From positions 7,379,001 to 7,443,000 of the forward strand of contig JBBBDQ010000330.1 in assembly GCA_037127315.1 (NCBI GenBank): 64,000 nt of DNA, in the 5' to 3' direction. A program made the translations under genes and the position numbers. This DNA comes from Ascarosepion bandense (lineage: Eukaryota; Mollusca; Cephalopoda; Sepiida; Sepiidae). The notes beneath the pieces are model-generated. The model was not told where the DNA came from. It saw only the letters and a list, made by a program, of their open reading frames with translations, and did no database searches. Positions 43,671 to 55,514 of this stretch are shown one piece after another (the stretch's first letter is position 1; each line of letters begins with the position of its first letter).

Positions 43671-44015
43671 AAAGGATGACCATTCCTTTGTCACAGCTAT
43701 TACTGTATACACTTTTGACTCCCTTGTTAATATTCTTTGAAAAAGCAATATATGTTTATTGAAATTGTTTTCATAGTTATTTATGAAATAAATAATAAAT
43801 ATTGCATTGTAGTTGGTTTACATATTTTGATAATTTGGCAATTTTCTATAGATTTTTGAATAAAGTGATTTTTTTTGCAGTTTATTTCTTATAAAAGGTA
43901 AATAAGAAATATCACATTTTAATTGGTTCACAAATTTTTATCTTGTAAATAATCATTGCCAAGGGAGTCAAAAATGTATGAAGTAATAGTGGTATCAAAG
44001 GAATAAGTGTCCTTT
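43671..44015. mobile_element. Foldback element with ~56-bp terminal arms
   Basis: 43671-43726 and 43960-44015 are diverged reverse complements sharing 'ttttgactccctt', 'attact' and 'cattcctttg'. Interior segments ('attgcattgtagttggtttac' and 'ttaattggttcaca') extend the pairing imperfectly. It is non-coding and MITE-like. Confidence 0.55.
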
Positions 44016-44338
44016 TCGTTACACTAGTTTTTATGGACAAAAAGGTTTATTAATAATTTTGTTCCTAAAATTGTCAGTAATATCTCTATTTTTTAAAAAA
44101 TTATTATTAAAGTATTAATAATTATTTTAATTTTTTTTTGTTCCATTTTTCAATTACTTGTATTTTTAATAGATGATCATAAATGCATTCCTGTTACAGT
44201 ACAGGTAAGAAAAACTGTCTGTTTCAACTCTTAAAATTGTGGGTACTATCATATCATCTATCTGCTATGTTTTTCTTTTCTTTTTTTCTATAAATATATA
44301 TCCACGAGAAATTTTGACTTATAAATTAGACAGAATAA
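44016..44338. other. AT-rich DNA, nothing recognised
   Basis: No feature identified. Confidence 0.4.
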
Positions 44339-44800
44339 GTGACTGATGACTTGGACTTAATTTCCTTGGGCCCAATGCCCATTGGTTTCAACAGCATTCT
44401 GGATAATTACTCTCCACTTTCCTCTATTGTCGGAAGCTCTAGTTATAGCTCAGCTATTTCTGTGTTATACCAATGGATAACGTTATCGATCCATCACATC
44501 TCTTGCTTGCCTCTTCTGTTGTTTCCATTGACGATTCTAAAGATTGATAGGTTTACTAGTCTTATCCATCTGGCAGATGTGTCCAAAGAGGTCCACCTTT
44601 CTTTCGATGATCATTTGAGTGATGTTCTTTCTCATTCCAGCTGAGACATTGATTCCATCATTTCTTATCCAATGGAACTGTTTGACATTAAAGATACAAT
44701 GGTTGTTGCAAAATTCAAATGTAACAATGCAGTACATATTGGCTGTCTCCAGAGTCCAGGTCTTCACAGCAATTATATAAGATTAAGTCATGTCATAAAC
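44339..44800 (-). pseudogene. LINE family G RT C-terminus
   Basis: The minus strand is open from 44767 and reads MKTWTLETANMYCIVTFEFC, RNDGINVSAGMRKNITQMII, ERKVDLFGHICQMDKTSKPI, then after the frame IVNGNNRRGKQEM, WIDNVIHWYNTEI and a final PMGIGP. 'W.L......I..FE', 'R...FGH..RM', 'G...RG...W.D.I..W' is the C-terminal pattern of LINE reverse transcriptases. The open frame on the opposite strand is its shadow. The RT catalytic part is absent. Confidence 0.7.
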
Positions 44801-44859
44801 AGACGATTTGGTCTTGTAGATGTTTTGCATTTTCTCACCTGACCTTTTCAACCTATACG

Positions 44860-45480
44860 GTGAGACCATCCTGAGAGAAATAGAAGTCCTACCAGGATTT
44901 AGTATTGGTGGTCAGATCTTAACTAAGTTATGCAGATGACATAGTGTTGATAGCAGACACAGAATGGAAACCACAAGAACTCGTACAGAATATAGTAAAG
45001 GAAAGCAATAAGAAAGGACTAAATATAAATTGCAAGAAAACTGAATGCATGGTTGATAGCAAAAGAGTATGTCAATTAAAAATTAGTGATAACAAAATCA
45101 AACTGGTACGACAATTTAGATATTGAAGAAGAGTATTAACAGAATGGAAATCCAAAGGCACATTGGGATAACAAGATACATCCAAAGGCTGAGTAAAGTA
45201 TTAGTATTAAATAGAAAATTATTGTTAGCAAAAAGAATACTGAAATGTTATGTAGTATCAATTCTCCTTTATGGCACTATGGCAGTAAATGCCGGACAAT
45301 CTCCTCCTAGTTAAAGAGGGTGCATGAAGCAACAGAAATGTTTCTACAGAAAGATGCGGAGATTACCATGGACTGAATATGTGAAATTCTAGAAAGAATG
45401 GTAACAAAAAGGACATACATAATTAACATCAGGAAAATATAGTTGAAATTTCTGTTTCTGCAGTATTTCTGTTTGATAGA
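44860..45480 (+). pseudogene. LINE family B fragment including a degenerate YADD region
   Basis: From 44930 the + strand reads YADDIVLIADTEWKPQELVQ, then KKGLNINCKKTECMVDSKRV and LVRQFRY, a stop, RRVLTEWKSKGTLG, KRILKCYVVSILLYGT and MFLQKDAEITMD-type scraps. The YADD catalytic box is present (tat gca gat gac at 44930-44941). It is broken by frameshifts near 45125 and 45300. It faces the LINE-G fragment tail to tail. Confidence 0.75.
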
Positions 45481-46119
45481 CCAGCAGGTGGTTCCTTTTT
45501 CAGTTTGGTTTTCTAAACAGCATCCACTTTAACTGATGGGAAATGGGAGGTAAAGGGATTTTCAGGGATCAAGTGGCAACAAAACCGTAAATGGGCTGTA
45601 TCTAAGTGCTAGTCTATATATGTCATCCTTGAAATTAGGGAGAACTCTGGCCTGGTCTTGATGAGAGACAAGCATGTCAGTGTCATGGTTCTAAATTCTC
45701 TATTTTATATTGACTGTCACCACTTTTGTATGAGTAGATAAGCAAGGAGTTAGTATGGGGAAAAAAGTGACATAATAGAAGTCATTTCCAGTATCACCTA
45801 CTTACCTGGACAAGCAAGTGAAGCCCTGAATGAAACATCTACATATAATATAGGAAACAGGGTTTGTATTCTTACTTCTAGACCTGGTGTTTTTCATTCA
45901 TAGCTTGTGAGCATGCAGTGCGCTCTTTCCCAAGTTTTGGTGAACGCTGATGAGATTGAGAGTTGAAATGTAATTTGGAGATGATCATTGACCAGTCAGT
46001 GTTTGGGCTTAGGGTTATGTTGTATGCTTACAATAATAAAATAGAACAATTATAACAATATGAGTCATGGGAAGCATAGAAGATTTGTTCTTAGCATATA
46101 TATATCTACCATAGATTAT
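45481..46119. other. No gene recognised
   Basis: Mixed AT-rich sequence with no identified repeat. Confidence 0.4.
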
Positions 46120-46835
46120 ATATATCTCTAAATTTAATGCTAGGAAGGTTGAGTCACTGTGTCGGTCCAGGAAGTTTTTCTCATCTAAATCCATGTTGCA
46201 CATATACAAATCTATCATCTTCCTGTGCATTGAATACTGCTGTCACATCTGGTTAGGTGCCCCTGCTATTCATCTTGGGGTTCTCAACAAAATCTAAAGG
46301 AAAATCTGTAATGTAATTGATCAAGACCTGGCAGCTTGACTCCAGTCACTTTCTCACTGATAAGATGTGGCTTACCTCTGTCTCTTCTACAAATATTTTC
46401 ATGGCTTCTGCTTTGACAAGCTTAGCTCCCTGGTGGCCCATCTGCACAAATTTACTTTAGCTACTAGACTGGAAAATAAGTTCCACCCTTTTACAAAGAA
46501 AACAATCAAATGTTACTGCAACTCTATCAGCTTATTTTCTTGCACTTCATGCCTGTGGAACTCCCTTCTGTATACTTGCTTCCTTGCAAGAGTTTAAATG
46601 CAACATCAATTGCCATCTCTTATCTCCTTGACTCCCACACCGCCGTATCTTGTTCTTCCTTTGTACTCAACTCTCATGCAGCTCAATTCATACCAGTGTT
46701 TTCCTCCTACTCTTACCCCTTCTACAATACCCCCGTGACCTGTTTTTCTTTCTCTTCACTTTCCTCTTATGTAACCCTCTGCAAACCAGTGTCAGTAATG
46801 CCTTGCTTGGGGTGAAACAATTATAAAAAAAAAAT
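46120..46835 (+). pseudogene. LINE family A copy
   Basis: The + strand reads ARKVESLC, the RSRKFFS segment, LCIEYCCHIW, APAIHLGVLNKI, MAYLCLFYKYFHGFCFDKLS, SCLWNSLLYTCF and then the 3' tail 'tgtaaccctctgcaaaccagt...gccttgcttggggtgaaac' with an A-run. The 3' end is intact, with frameshifts internally. Confidence 0.8.
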
Positions 46836-47049
46836 CTTATTGTAGACCTTAACCTAATCATACAATATCCCAATTCCCAACTTTCTGACGAAACTTGATA
46901 AATTGTGAAGTGTGCTTAATTTATAAACTATTTTCGTACTTGTTACTTGGTTAAGTACTTTTGAGTACTTTCAAATGTTTTCGTTATTAAGAGCTAAATA
47001 TTGTTGTATCATATTGAAAAGTTTTTCTTTCTTAAATCAGGTAATTTTT
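46836..47049. other. AT-rich spacer
   Basis: Nothing recognised. Confidence 0.4.
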
Positions 47050-48690
47050 GGTGTGATTCTTCTTCATGTGCCGTGTCCCTTCAGGATGTAGGCGATCATG
47101 GATTTCCATTTGGCTCTGTCTCTTGTTGATCTCAAAATTCTTTCTCTTGGTATCTCTCCCAAACCCCACTCTGCCATCCATTTGCACAGGCCTATCAAGT
47201 AGGTCTCGCACTACTTTCCCCTGTCTCTCTGTCCCTCTATCTGTTCTGTAAGTATTAAATTCTCCAGGCCCTTCTTCCTCACTACATGTCCCAGAAACCT
47301 CATCTGTCTCTTCTTTATGTTAATTATGAGTTTTCTCCTCATTTTTATCGTCCGTAACACCTTGTCATTAGTCATGTGCTTAGTCCATAGTATCCTCAGC
47401 ATCCTTCTGTAAAACCACATTTCTGCTGCCTTAAGCATCTCCTTCATCCTTGAGGAGATCATCCAACATTCACTTCCATACAGAAGGACAGACATCACAT
47501 ATCAATCCAGCACTCTCTTATTAGTTTCCAATGAGATTTTTCTGTCTTTCATTACTCTGGTTAGCTTTTGAAGTGCATCCTTGGCCATGCCAATGCGTCT
47601 TTGTATCTCAACATCGCATTTTCCATCCTCTGTCAGCATGCTTCCCAGGTATCTAAATTTCTTTACTTGTTTTGTTTTAGTTTCTCCAACTTGTAGTTGG
47701 CATTTTGGGGTCTTTTTGCTGATGACCACGTATCCCGTTTTCTTGAAGTTTTTGCTCAGTCCTTTCTTTTTGCATTCTCTTGCCACCTTCTGTAGGAAGT
47801 CCTGCATTTTCTTTTCCATGTTTGCTATCAGCACAATGTCATCTGCATATTTTACACTGTTAGGTCCTCCGGTATATTGCCACTGTTGTAGATTTCGTTT
47901 ATTATTTCTGTGAGCCTGTCTATGCCAAAGTCTTCTAAGGGCATCAATATCTCTATTACAATCCCATCATGTCCTGCTACTTTGTTTTTGTTCAATGTGG
48001 CCATAGCCGGTTCCACTTTGGCTTTTAATATTTCTGATCCATCTGTATTATGGTGTATTGTTGGTTGCTTTCTCTTGTCACAGAAGAGATCACCAATATA
48101 CTCATCCCATATCTGAAGTATCTTTTCTTTTTCTAGTATGAGTGTACCGTCCTTTGCTTTTATACATCCTGTTACTGAGCAGGTCTTTTGTCCTGTTCCT
48201 TTATTTTATGCATATCACCATTATTTGTTATGCTCAGTTTTTATACTTTGGCACATTTGTCGATGAGCCATCTTTCTTTAGCCTGTCTGTATTTTTTCCT
48301 TATTTCTTTGTTTATTTTCTCATTTTCCATTCCATATCTTGGCATCATATTTTGTCTTTTTGGCCTCAGGTCAAGAATCTCTTTGGTGATCCACTCATTT
48401 TTCTTCCAACATGCTTTTTCCTTAGGGATGATGTCATTCGTCAGTGTCACTAGAGCCACTCTTAGTGCATCCCATTTCGAGCTTCTATTACCAATTTGTC
48501 CTTCATATTTTGTTTTCACACTGTTCATATACATTTCCTGCAGGTTCAGGTCATTGATGAGTCTATTGAACTGCAGTCTTAGGGCAGTGTTAGGTTTCTT
48601 TAATCATCTTAGTTTTATCCTTAGTTTGCATAAAACTGGTATGTGGTCACTTCCGCAGTCAGCATTTGGGTAGAATTTGCGGTGAAGGAT
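47050..48690 (-). pseudogene. LINE family B, longest copy: endonuclease end to C-terminus with the RT palm deleted
   Basis: Minus strand, N to C. At about 48660-48600 a decayed endonuclease end contains DCGSDHIPVLCKLRIKLR, where SDH is the catalytic motif of the apurinic-type nuclease. 48534-48241 is the open linker (YGMENEKINKEIRKKY). About 47990-47870 holds the start of the RT domain (GHDGIVIEIL, LTEIINEIYNSGNIPEDL). Directly after that comes KYADDIVLIAN, so several hundred bases of RT palm are missing. Then KKGLSKNFKKTGYVV, FRYLGSMLTEDGKCDVEIQR, a TGA at about 47500, MSVLLYGSECWMISSRMKEM, RRMLRILWTKH, RQMRFLGHVVRKKGLENLIL and IEGQRDRGK. The family's normal ORF2 order is otherwise respected. 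The element is inactive through the internal deletion, stops and 5' truncation. Open + strand frames are shadows. Confidence 0.85.
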
Positions 48691-50289
48691 TGTGTTTTAC
48701 AACATTTAAAATTGAAACACATGTACTTAAATAATTTGATGTGAAGAACAGTTTCACTTAATTTCATGTCACCAAATGTATGAAATATTTTTTATACATT
48801 ATAAATATTCTAAACACATTTGAAATGCCATATCCTATTGTGGAAGATATTTAATGCCATTAGTTTTTCTTTTTTGATAATAATATCAAATGTAGTTATA
48901 TATATATATATATATATAATGAAATTGACATAGCAAAAAAATTTCTTTGATAGTGGCTTATGAAAGTTGGAAGTACTCGGGCACTGAATATTATATTTAA
49001 GTATATGCTAGAAACCAAGAAAATGTTCTGAAATATAGAAAATAATAAAAAAAAATTAATTGAAACCAGTTTTGTATAAATGAAAACAAATACTGGCTTT
49101 CTCACATACACAACTATGAACACAGCCACAATATACTGACGATGTGTGGAAAATAAAGCATTCCTGTAACTCTAGACATGTGTAGAAGCCCACACATTCA
49201 GCTAAAAATAAAATCATTTTTAATGATGGCTAAAAGACTAGGTGAAAAGGCTTGGATATGTGGAATATTTGGACAATTTTTACACAGTTTATGTCCAGAA
49301 AAGAAAACATTTATATGAACAAAAGAAAAATCGAATAAAAAGCTTAATTGCAGCACCTTGTCAGTTGTCTTTAATGAAAATTGTATAAAAGAGCAACTTC
49401 TGCCTAAATACACAATTTTATGTTTTTCTTCTTGCGAGGAAGTGCTACATCAATACCTTTAAGAGTTGTATTTTGAAGACTTGACATTGTTTGCTCCTTG
49501 CCCACTAATGTAATAACATTGTAACTTATTGTAGAGAGATTCTTTATTTACACAGTAATTTTAAAAATCCTATGAATGCTTAATCTGTGATAGCAACAAC
49601 AAAGATGAGGACAATAGTTTGCATGTAAATAACTCTTCATGCCAGAAATTCAGACAGAAGATATGTTTGAGTTGCTAACTTTTGTTTTCTTTATGCTAAA
49701 AATTTTGGTGAACTGGTCCTATTTTTTATTTTATTATTTTTTTAATGTTTAATACTAAATAAACATTCTCTTTAGAACCTCATTGGATGGTGTTTGTTTT
49801 TTATGGTGAAAGTGTGAAAGGAAATTCTTTCAAGAATTACAAAAAGAATGTTTTGTATAAGTTCAAATTTATACAGGCCAAACACTGACAGTTTGCTATA
49901 AGTCAATATTAATTTCCGTTTTGTTTGCTTGCTGATGTTTTTCTTGCTTAATGAAAATTTAATATACCTCATCTCATTGCTTTCATGTCTATACCTTATA
50001 GTTTTCTAAAACTCAATCAGTCCCCTTTGACATTATTTGAAAAAAAAGAAAGAAAAAAGTTCCCCTTTTGTTTATCATTTTTGTAGTTATAAATAAATAA
50101 GCAGAATTCTCTGGAGATTTTTTTTTCTTATAAATTATGTTTATTTATTTATAGAGCAAAAAATACAGATTTACTTGTAAGGTTAGAAAATAATCTATAA
50201 AAAAATGTTTTGATATCATGACTTGTCTCTTGGTTTTTAGTGAGTGCATAAGGTGTGAGTTTGGTAATAACTGGATAATACTTAATACA
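48691..50289. other. AT-rich DNA with one PLE-type tail scrap
   Basis: A (TA)11 tract at 48897-48918. At 49590-49670 'acaacaaagatgaggacaatag...ccagaaattcagacagaag' repeats the outer part of the PLE-tail family. No gene seen. Confidence 0.45.
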
Positions 50290-50299
50290 CTAATAACTA

Positions 50300-50815
50300 A
50301 TACACAAAAACCTGAAGGTGTATTGGAATAGTGAAAGATAACTTGTAAAAGTTAAACAAAGTATTAAGAAATAGGAAAATTTTGTTAGAAACAAGGAAAA
50401 AGTATTGAACTTCTGTGTAATATCAGCCCTATATAGTAATGAATGCTGGATAATTTTCTCACAAATGAAGAGGCTTGAGTAAAGATTTGGTTCTACAGAA
50501 GGATGCTGAGAATACCATGAATGGAGCATGTGAACAATGAAATTTTAAGGAAAATAGAAACAAAAAGGATACTTAAACTTAGAATCAAAGAGTTGAAATT
50601 TCTTGGACATAAGAGGTCTTGGGGAATTTGACACTTACTGGATATATTGAAGGCAAGAGAAGTAGATGGAAACCGAGTAACTTACCTAATGATCTTGTGT
50701 TAACAGATCAGACAAAGAAGGTTAGTAAAAAGAAAACATTGCTAAGAGCTATGAAAGATAGGAAAATGTGGAGAGCCATGATCACCCATGCCCTAAAAGA
50801 ACACTGCATATAGAA
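50300..50815 (+). pseudogene. LINE family B C-terminus
   Basis: The + strand reads NFCVISALYSNECWIIFSQM at 50410-50470, decayed FLQKDAENTMNGACEQ-like sequence, then NLTLTGYIEGKRSRWKPSN, KKTLLRAMKDRKMWRAMITH and ALKEHCI before a stop at 50811. The last part matches the conserved 'LLRATKDRKLWRAMI' ending of this family, so the ORF2 C-terminus is complete although upstream frames are broken. Confidence 0.8.
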
Positions 50816-50884
50816 GATTGTTTTAGGCTGAAACTGTTTTAGAAGAGTTGGATAGATTCACTTAGCAACAAATGTTCTATTGAA

Positions 50885-51085
50885 TTTTTTTTAAAAATCA
50901 TATCACCCCGAGCAAGGCGGTAACGCCACTGATGTGCAGGAGGCTGCGTAAGAGTGACAAGATTGGAGAAGAGAAAACCGGAAATCACATCCTAAGCAGG
51001 GAACAAGGGATGAGCCTCTTCACCTGTTCAATAGACGTGGGTGGAGTGTGAACCAGGCAATAGTTTAGTCTATCTACTCCAATTG
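50885..51085 (-). mobile_element. SINE family 2, full copy in reverse
   Basis: Read on the minus strand: 'caattggagtagatagactaaac', CCTGGTTCACACTCCACCCAC, GGTGAAGAGGCTCATCCCTTG, 'aggatgtgatttccggttttc', then the LINE-A-type tail 'cgcagcctcctgcacatcagtggcgttaccgccttgctcggggtgat'. A partial copy follows at 51086-51160. Confidence 0.85.
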
Positions 51086-51160
51086 AAAAAAAAAAAAATG
51101 AAAAGGGGTGAAAAGACTGGAAAAGAGAAAACCGAAAACCACATCCTAAAAAAAATGTAT
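51086..51160 (-). repeat. SINE family 2 fragment
   Basis: 'aaaaggggtgaaaagactggaaaagagaaaaccgaaaaccacatccta' repeats the tail-proximal half of the adjoining SINE. The same full-plus-partial arrangement is seen at 9721-10105. Confidence 0.7.
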
Positions 51161-52239
51161 TTTTTTTATTGGTTGTTCAACTATATACAAGAAGTCTGCA
51201 TGCATGGTTTAGGTTTTTTAACCAAATTTAAGTGTTTCAGAAAAGTACTTCTTGTAAATCTTTGAGCATGATTAGTTACATATTTTAGAAAGCCTGTGGT
51301 CATAAACATCACTAGTCCAGCAGCTGTTATAGGAATTTGATGTTTCTAACGTGAGTCAAACTTTCAAATAAACACACTGAGAATGTAAATAGAACAGGTG
51401 TGACTGGCTGATATTTTCTGGAATTAGAATGAGTTTGGTTTGTATGCTGTTATTATTACCTTGATTGGAAAGAAACTTTGCAATTGTTCTCCTTTCGTAT
51501 TGTGATTATAGTTGTAATGATATTATTTAGGGGCTTAACTTAAGGTTAACTACTTCAGGAGACCTTGCTGAGAATACTTGTTGCAGAGTTGCATTTCTGA
51601 TAACCTCTAAAGATGTCAGAAGAGCATTTAAAGTGCCTTAAAGTTAGCAAAGTTAATTGCATATATGCCTCTTATGATAGCAGTTAATGTAGAAGCTCGG
51701 GTAAAAGCCAGGATATTGAATGTGGTTATTAGAGGACAAACTAACAATTCTGATTTTAAAAATTCTCTCATCTTACTCTTCTTACTTTCTTAGCAGGCAT
51801 TGCATTTGAATTCTTGTAAAATATTTGGGTGAATATCGTATCCTTTATGTATTATCTCCATCTGTATTGTATAATCTAGTAAGTTTATATAATAACAGAA
51901 ATACTTGTATATAGAAGCCTGGAGATGAGATACTGATGTCTAAGTGAACAGATGTTTTTTCATTGTTCAAAGAAAACGATGTCCTATTTTAAAAAGAAGT
52001 CTTGAAATTATCCATTTATTCTTATGCTTTTCTTTGTTTATTATAGTTTGCATTCAATTATGTACTTATAATCTGTATTAAAATACATTTTTTTTAAGTT
52101 GAGGTATACATTGATTTTATTTTTGTTTTTCTTATTTTTTAAACTTTTAATTTTTTAATTATTTTTTAAAATTTAAAAATTTTTAAAAATTAAAAATAAA
52201 TTTTTAAATTAAAATTTTTTTTTTTAAATTTTAATTTTT
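51161..52239. other. No gene or known repeat recognised
   Basis: AT-rich, with a dense A/T low-complexity stretch at 52090-52250. Confidence 0.4.
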
Positions 52240-53870
52240 TTTTATATTTTCAGTCATTTCACCTCAAGCAAGGTGGGACTACCACTAGTATGCAGTGAGA
52301 GAAAATACTTGGTACAAGGGTATTGAGGAAAGGATAAAAAAATAGAGGAATGGGATTCAAGAAGATAAAAGATTGCAATTGTTGCATTTACGGTCTTGGT
52401 GATTGTAGGAATCAGGGAAGCAAGTAAATGGAAGGAAGTTTCATAGGTGGGAAATGCGAGAAAAGAAACTGTTAGAGTGGTGGTTATATTTAATAATTTC
52501 AATGGTAATAGGGTGGGACCTAGATAACAATCTAGTAGCATACTTAAATTTATCTGGTTAGAGAACAAATCGGGGGAATCTTGTCACATTGATGAGAAAG
52601 TGATTGAAGTCAAGATATCAAGTCATTATTGATTATATTGCAGATCCTTCATTGGATTTTGTCAAGAAACTTGAGATATGGCAACAGTATTCAATGCACG
52701 GATGAATGGTACATTTATTTATAAATCTTCAAGATGGATTCTGACAAGAAAAACTTTCTGGCATGACACAGTGTCTCAGATTTCCTAGTAGTAGATACAG
52801 CTATTGATTCAATGTAGTCATTCCACTTCAATCCATTTGGGTCCTGGGCATCCAGCAGCAAGGCCTCTGATTAGGAGGTTGTGAGGAGCATGGAACCACC
52901 TCTTAATTGCTGTTCTCAGGTTCACCCTAACCCTGAGTGGTTGCACCTGTTAGGGTCCCAGCTATGGGCAAATAGTTAACCCCCAAACTGGGGTCAAAAC
53001 ACTATGAAAGTATAAAAATAGACTTTTATAGAAAAATATACATTTTTGAAGGAAAAATATTACCAACAATACATTTTTGAAGGAAAAAATTATTTTCAGC
53101 AAAGCATTTTTGAATACAAAACTAAAAGATATTTTCAGTTTTCTAAAGTAAAAAAGAATAAAAACAAAAAAATTTAATTTAAAATCTGACTAAATCAACC
53201 TTTTCACTATAACCGACCATTAAAAGAAATACCTTAAAACTGCACCTTTTTGGCATTAAATAACCCACAGAAGTTGATATGGTGTTAAACAAAACTCAAA
53301 CTCAATCCATTTGAAAGAGTAAGCCCAAGAAGGTGCAGTGGTTTACTCTCCAGAAGTTTAGCATCACCCATGCTGATGGCGGTCAGGAAAATTTTCCTAT
53401 GGTGGTTAAAGGGGAGCTGTTTTGTTTTTGAGGCATTAAAATTTACAAGCCATTTCTTACCTCAGTTAACCACTGATAGGAGCAGCAGTTAGGTTTACAT
53501 TGTCAGCCTTAGTGGATTTCTTATTGAGACTAGAGTGAATGGCAGTGTCATATGCATAAATCTCTACTTGGGAACTGATGATATCAGCAAGATAATTGAT
53601 GAAGAACAAACAGATTAGGACTTAGAATAGAGCCTTGAGGGAGACCTGCACTTGTGAGAAAGGATCTGGAATCATGCCTGTTTAAAACGACCTTCATTTC
53701 ATGATTTGATTAGATTAAATCAAATGATTGTCAAGTAATAACATAACCCAGGTGTTTGCATAGAAGGCCAGTCTGCCAAATTCTTTCAAGATATTTAGAG
53801 CCACAGCTTGAGCTTTGCTATTGTTATCAAGAGCCTGAAATGCATAGTACTTTTTAGGTTACTTAAGCAT
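52240..53870 (-). pseudogene. LINE family A copy interrupted by a 462-bp insertion
   Basis: Tail TTTCACCTCAAGCAAGGTGG at 52256, then the minus-strand C-terminal motifs up to 52839. After the insertion the frame resumes at 53314 with LTLSNGLKWNDYIESI spanning the junction once the insertion and one target copy are removed. Further right it continues into the RT (decayed 'ADDTAIHSSLNKKST' around 53500-53560, and the 'LRSGLPQGSILSPNLF' equivalent near 53620-53650). It is one of the longest copies of the family here. Confidence 0.8.
52840..53301 (+). mobile_element. 462-bp retroposon-like insertion with 12-bp target-site duplication
   Basis: TCAATCCATTTG occurs at 52828-52839 and again at 53302-53313, bracketing sequence foreign to the LINE. 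Removing the insert and one copy restores the LINE reading frame. The left part is GC-richer (GGTCCTGGGCATCCAGCAGC, then CCTCTGATTAGGAGG with a 7-nt loop, possibly tRNA-like); the right part is A/T-rich with 'catttttgaaggaaaaa' repeated three times. There is no coding capacity. The duplication length fits LINE-mediated retroposition. I do not recognise the family. Confidence 0.75.
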
Positions 53871-55140
53871 TGGTATGACTAATTCTCATCTATAATATTA
53901 AAGTGTAACATTTTTCTTTTTTATGAAAGACGTAATTTTCATAATTGTATGAAGAGCAATTTCAGTTGTAATGTTTTTTCTTTGACTATTAGTTTAGTAT
54001 TGTCAGTTTCTTTCCTTATGTATCATTCAAACATTTTTAACAATTTTATTCTTTTATCCTTTTCTTATTGATTGTAAAATTTGTAAAGTAAAATTTTTAT
54101 GGCTAAGGACATGACATGTTTACATAATTCTATGAAAAGCATTAGAGTTGAGTCATAACATTATTTTGTTTACTTTTTTTATTGCTATTGGTTTAGCTCA
54201 GAATTTCATTTTTTTCCACTATTATTTAACAACAATAATAAAAAAATGTTCTCATATATTTGATGGTAATCTTGTTTTCTTGTTTTTGTTTGATTTCTAA
54301 AGTAATAATATAATAATAATGTGGTACTGTTTAGCCTGATAGTGTAAAATATGTGTGTGTATGTTTCTATGTGTGTATCTATAATGGTCACTCCTTGTTG
54401 TGATGGAGGTGCTTGTGGGGTCCAATTACTCTGAGAGCGATGCTGATGGGAGTTCTAAATGACAACAAAGTCAAAAGACAAGCCTCCAGACTAAGTGTGA
54501 GTGAACAACCCCAAAGATCCCAATAGTAGAACAAGCGGATGATATCTATGACAGATTTCACTTATTCAACCAGCAGATAAAGAAGGCTATGCATGATGAT
54601 ATGATACAGAAGGTGCCTCTCAAATCTATAATTTTCATGGCAGCCTGTTGCAGTTTTATAACTGGATTCTGCATGTCTCATTCAATATGTATCGCACATG
54701 AAGGTCATGAAATCAACTGTGGATCACTTTCTGGCAAGTTGAGGTCCATCCTAAACAAATTCAAAATCATTGGCACTTTCTTCTACTGATTTTCTTTCAC
54801 CTACAACCAACTCTTGCAAAGCCAAATGGTGATAAGGAATAGATGACTGGAGTTGATTTTGGAGAAACTGGAAGCTTTTAGTCCTGAACCTACATGTTCG
54901 CCGCAAATTAGTCCTCAATGCCATTATTATAAAAAAAAAAAAAAATAAAGCGATCCGCAAAGAAATTAAATTCTTGGATGCAAGATAAAGCTGATGCCAA
55001 TGATAGAAGCCTTTATTATCAACTGATATATAATAATGTGTGTATATGTGATATCCAGTGGCTTGGAATGAGAAATCAGACTTTGAATTCAAGTTGAATT
55101 TGTTATATTCAATTGTGTGCAAATACCTATTTGAATAGTA
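53871..55140. other. Mostly unrecognised; one open stretch of unknown origin
   Basis: 54500-54790 (+) is open in pieces and reads MHDDMIQKVPLKSIIFMAAC, INCGSLSGKLRSILNKFKII. I do not recognise it. Stops on both sides and the retroelement-rich setting suggest a decayed mobile-element fragment, not a host exon. Confidence 0.3.
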
Positions 55141-55149
55141 TGAATCCAT

Positions 55150-55255
55150 TTCTTCCCCCTCCCCCAGCTATCGCTTAAATAGTAGGGCAGACTGGGTTCT
55201 CTAGCTGTAGTTGATAACCAGTCTAGAAGAAAAACACTATCTTTAAAACCATAAC
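55150..55255 (-). repeat. Decayed SINE family 1 piece
   Basis: 'tagggcagactgggttctctagctgtagttgataaccagtctag' is a diverged form of the SINE family 1 block that includes 'gactggttgcc...aaccca', also seen at 27065-27115. Confidence 0.5.
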
Positions 55256-55514
55256 TATATATGTTGCTTGTCAACAATGGTCATTGCATTGTAAAATGTG
55301 AGAGAAATGTTCATTACTTGAATGGAAAACCTTGGCCATGCCAATGACAGATAAGGTATTATCATTTTCATATAATTTTTCGTGTTCTTGTGATTTTTTT
55401 TCGTTTCAGAACTCAAATTATATAAAAATTGTCTGAAGGTTTTTTGTTTTTTTTTTCTCAAGTGCTTTTGGCTGTACTTTAGCTATTGCCATTTTTATCT
55501 ATGACTTATGTTGA

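Noticed and set aside
44339..44644. 101-codon + strand frame
   Set aside because: Antisense shadow of the LINE-G C-terminus, which has recognisable motifs on the minus strand.
48188..48673. 161-codon + strand frame with many hydrophobic residues
   Set aside because: Antisense of the LINE-B linker and endonuclease end; the hydrophobic look is the usual antisense effect of a Lys/Glu-rich frame.
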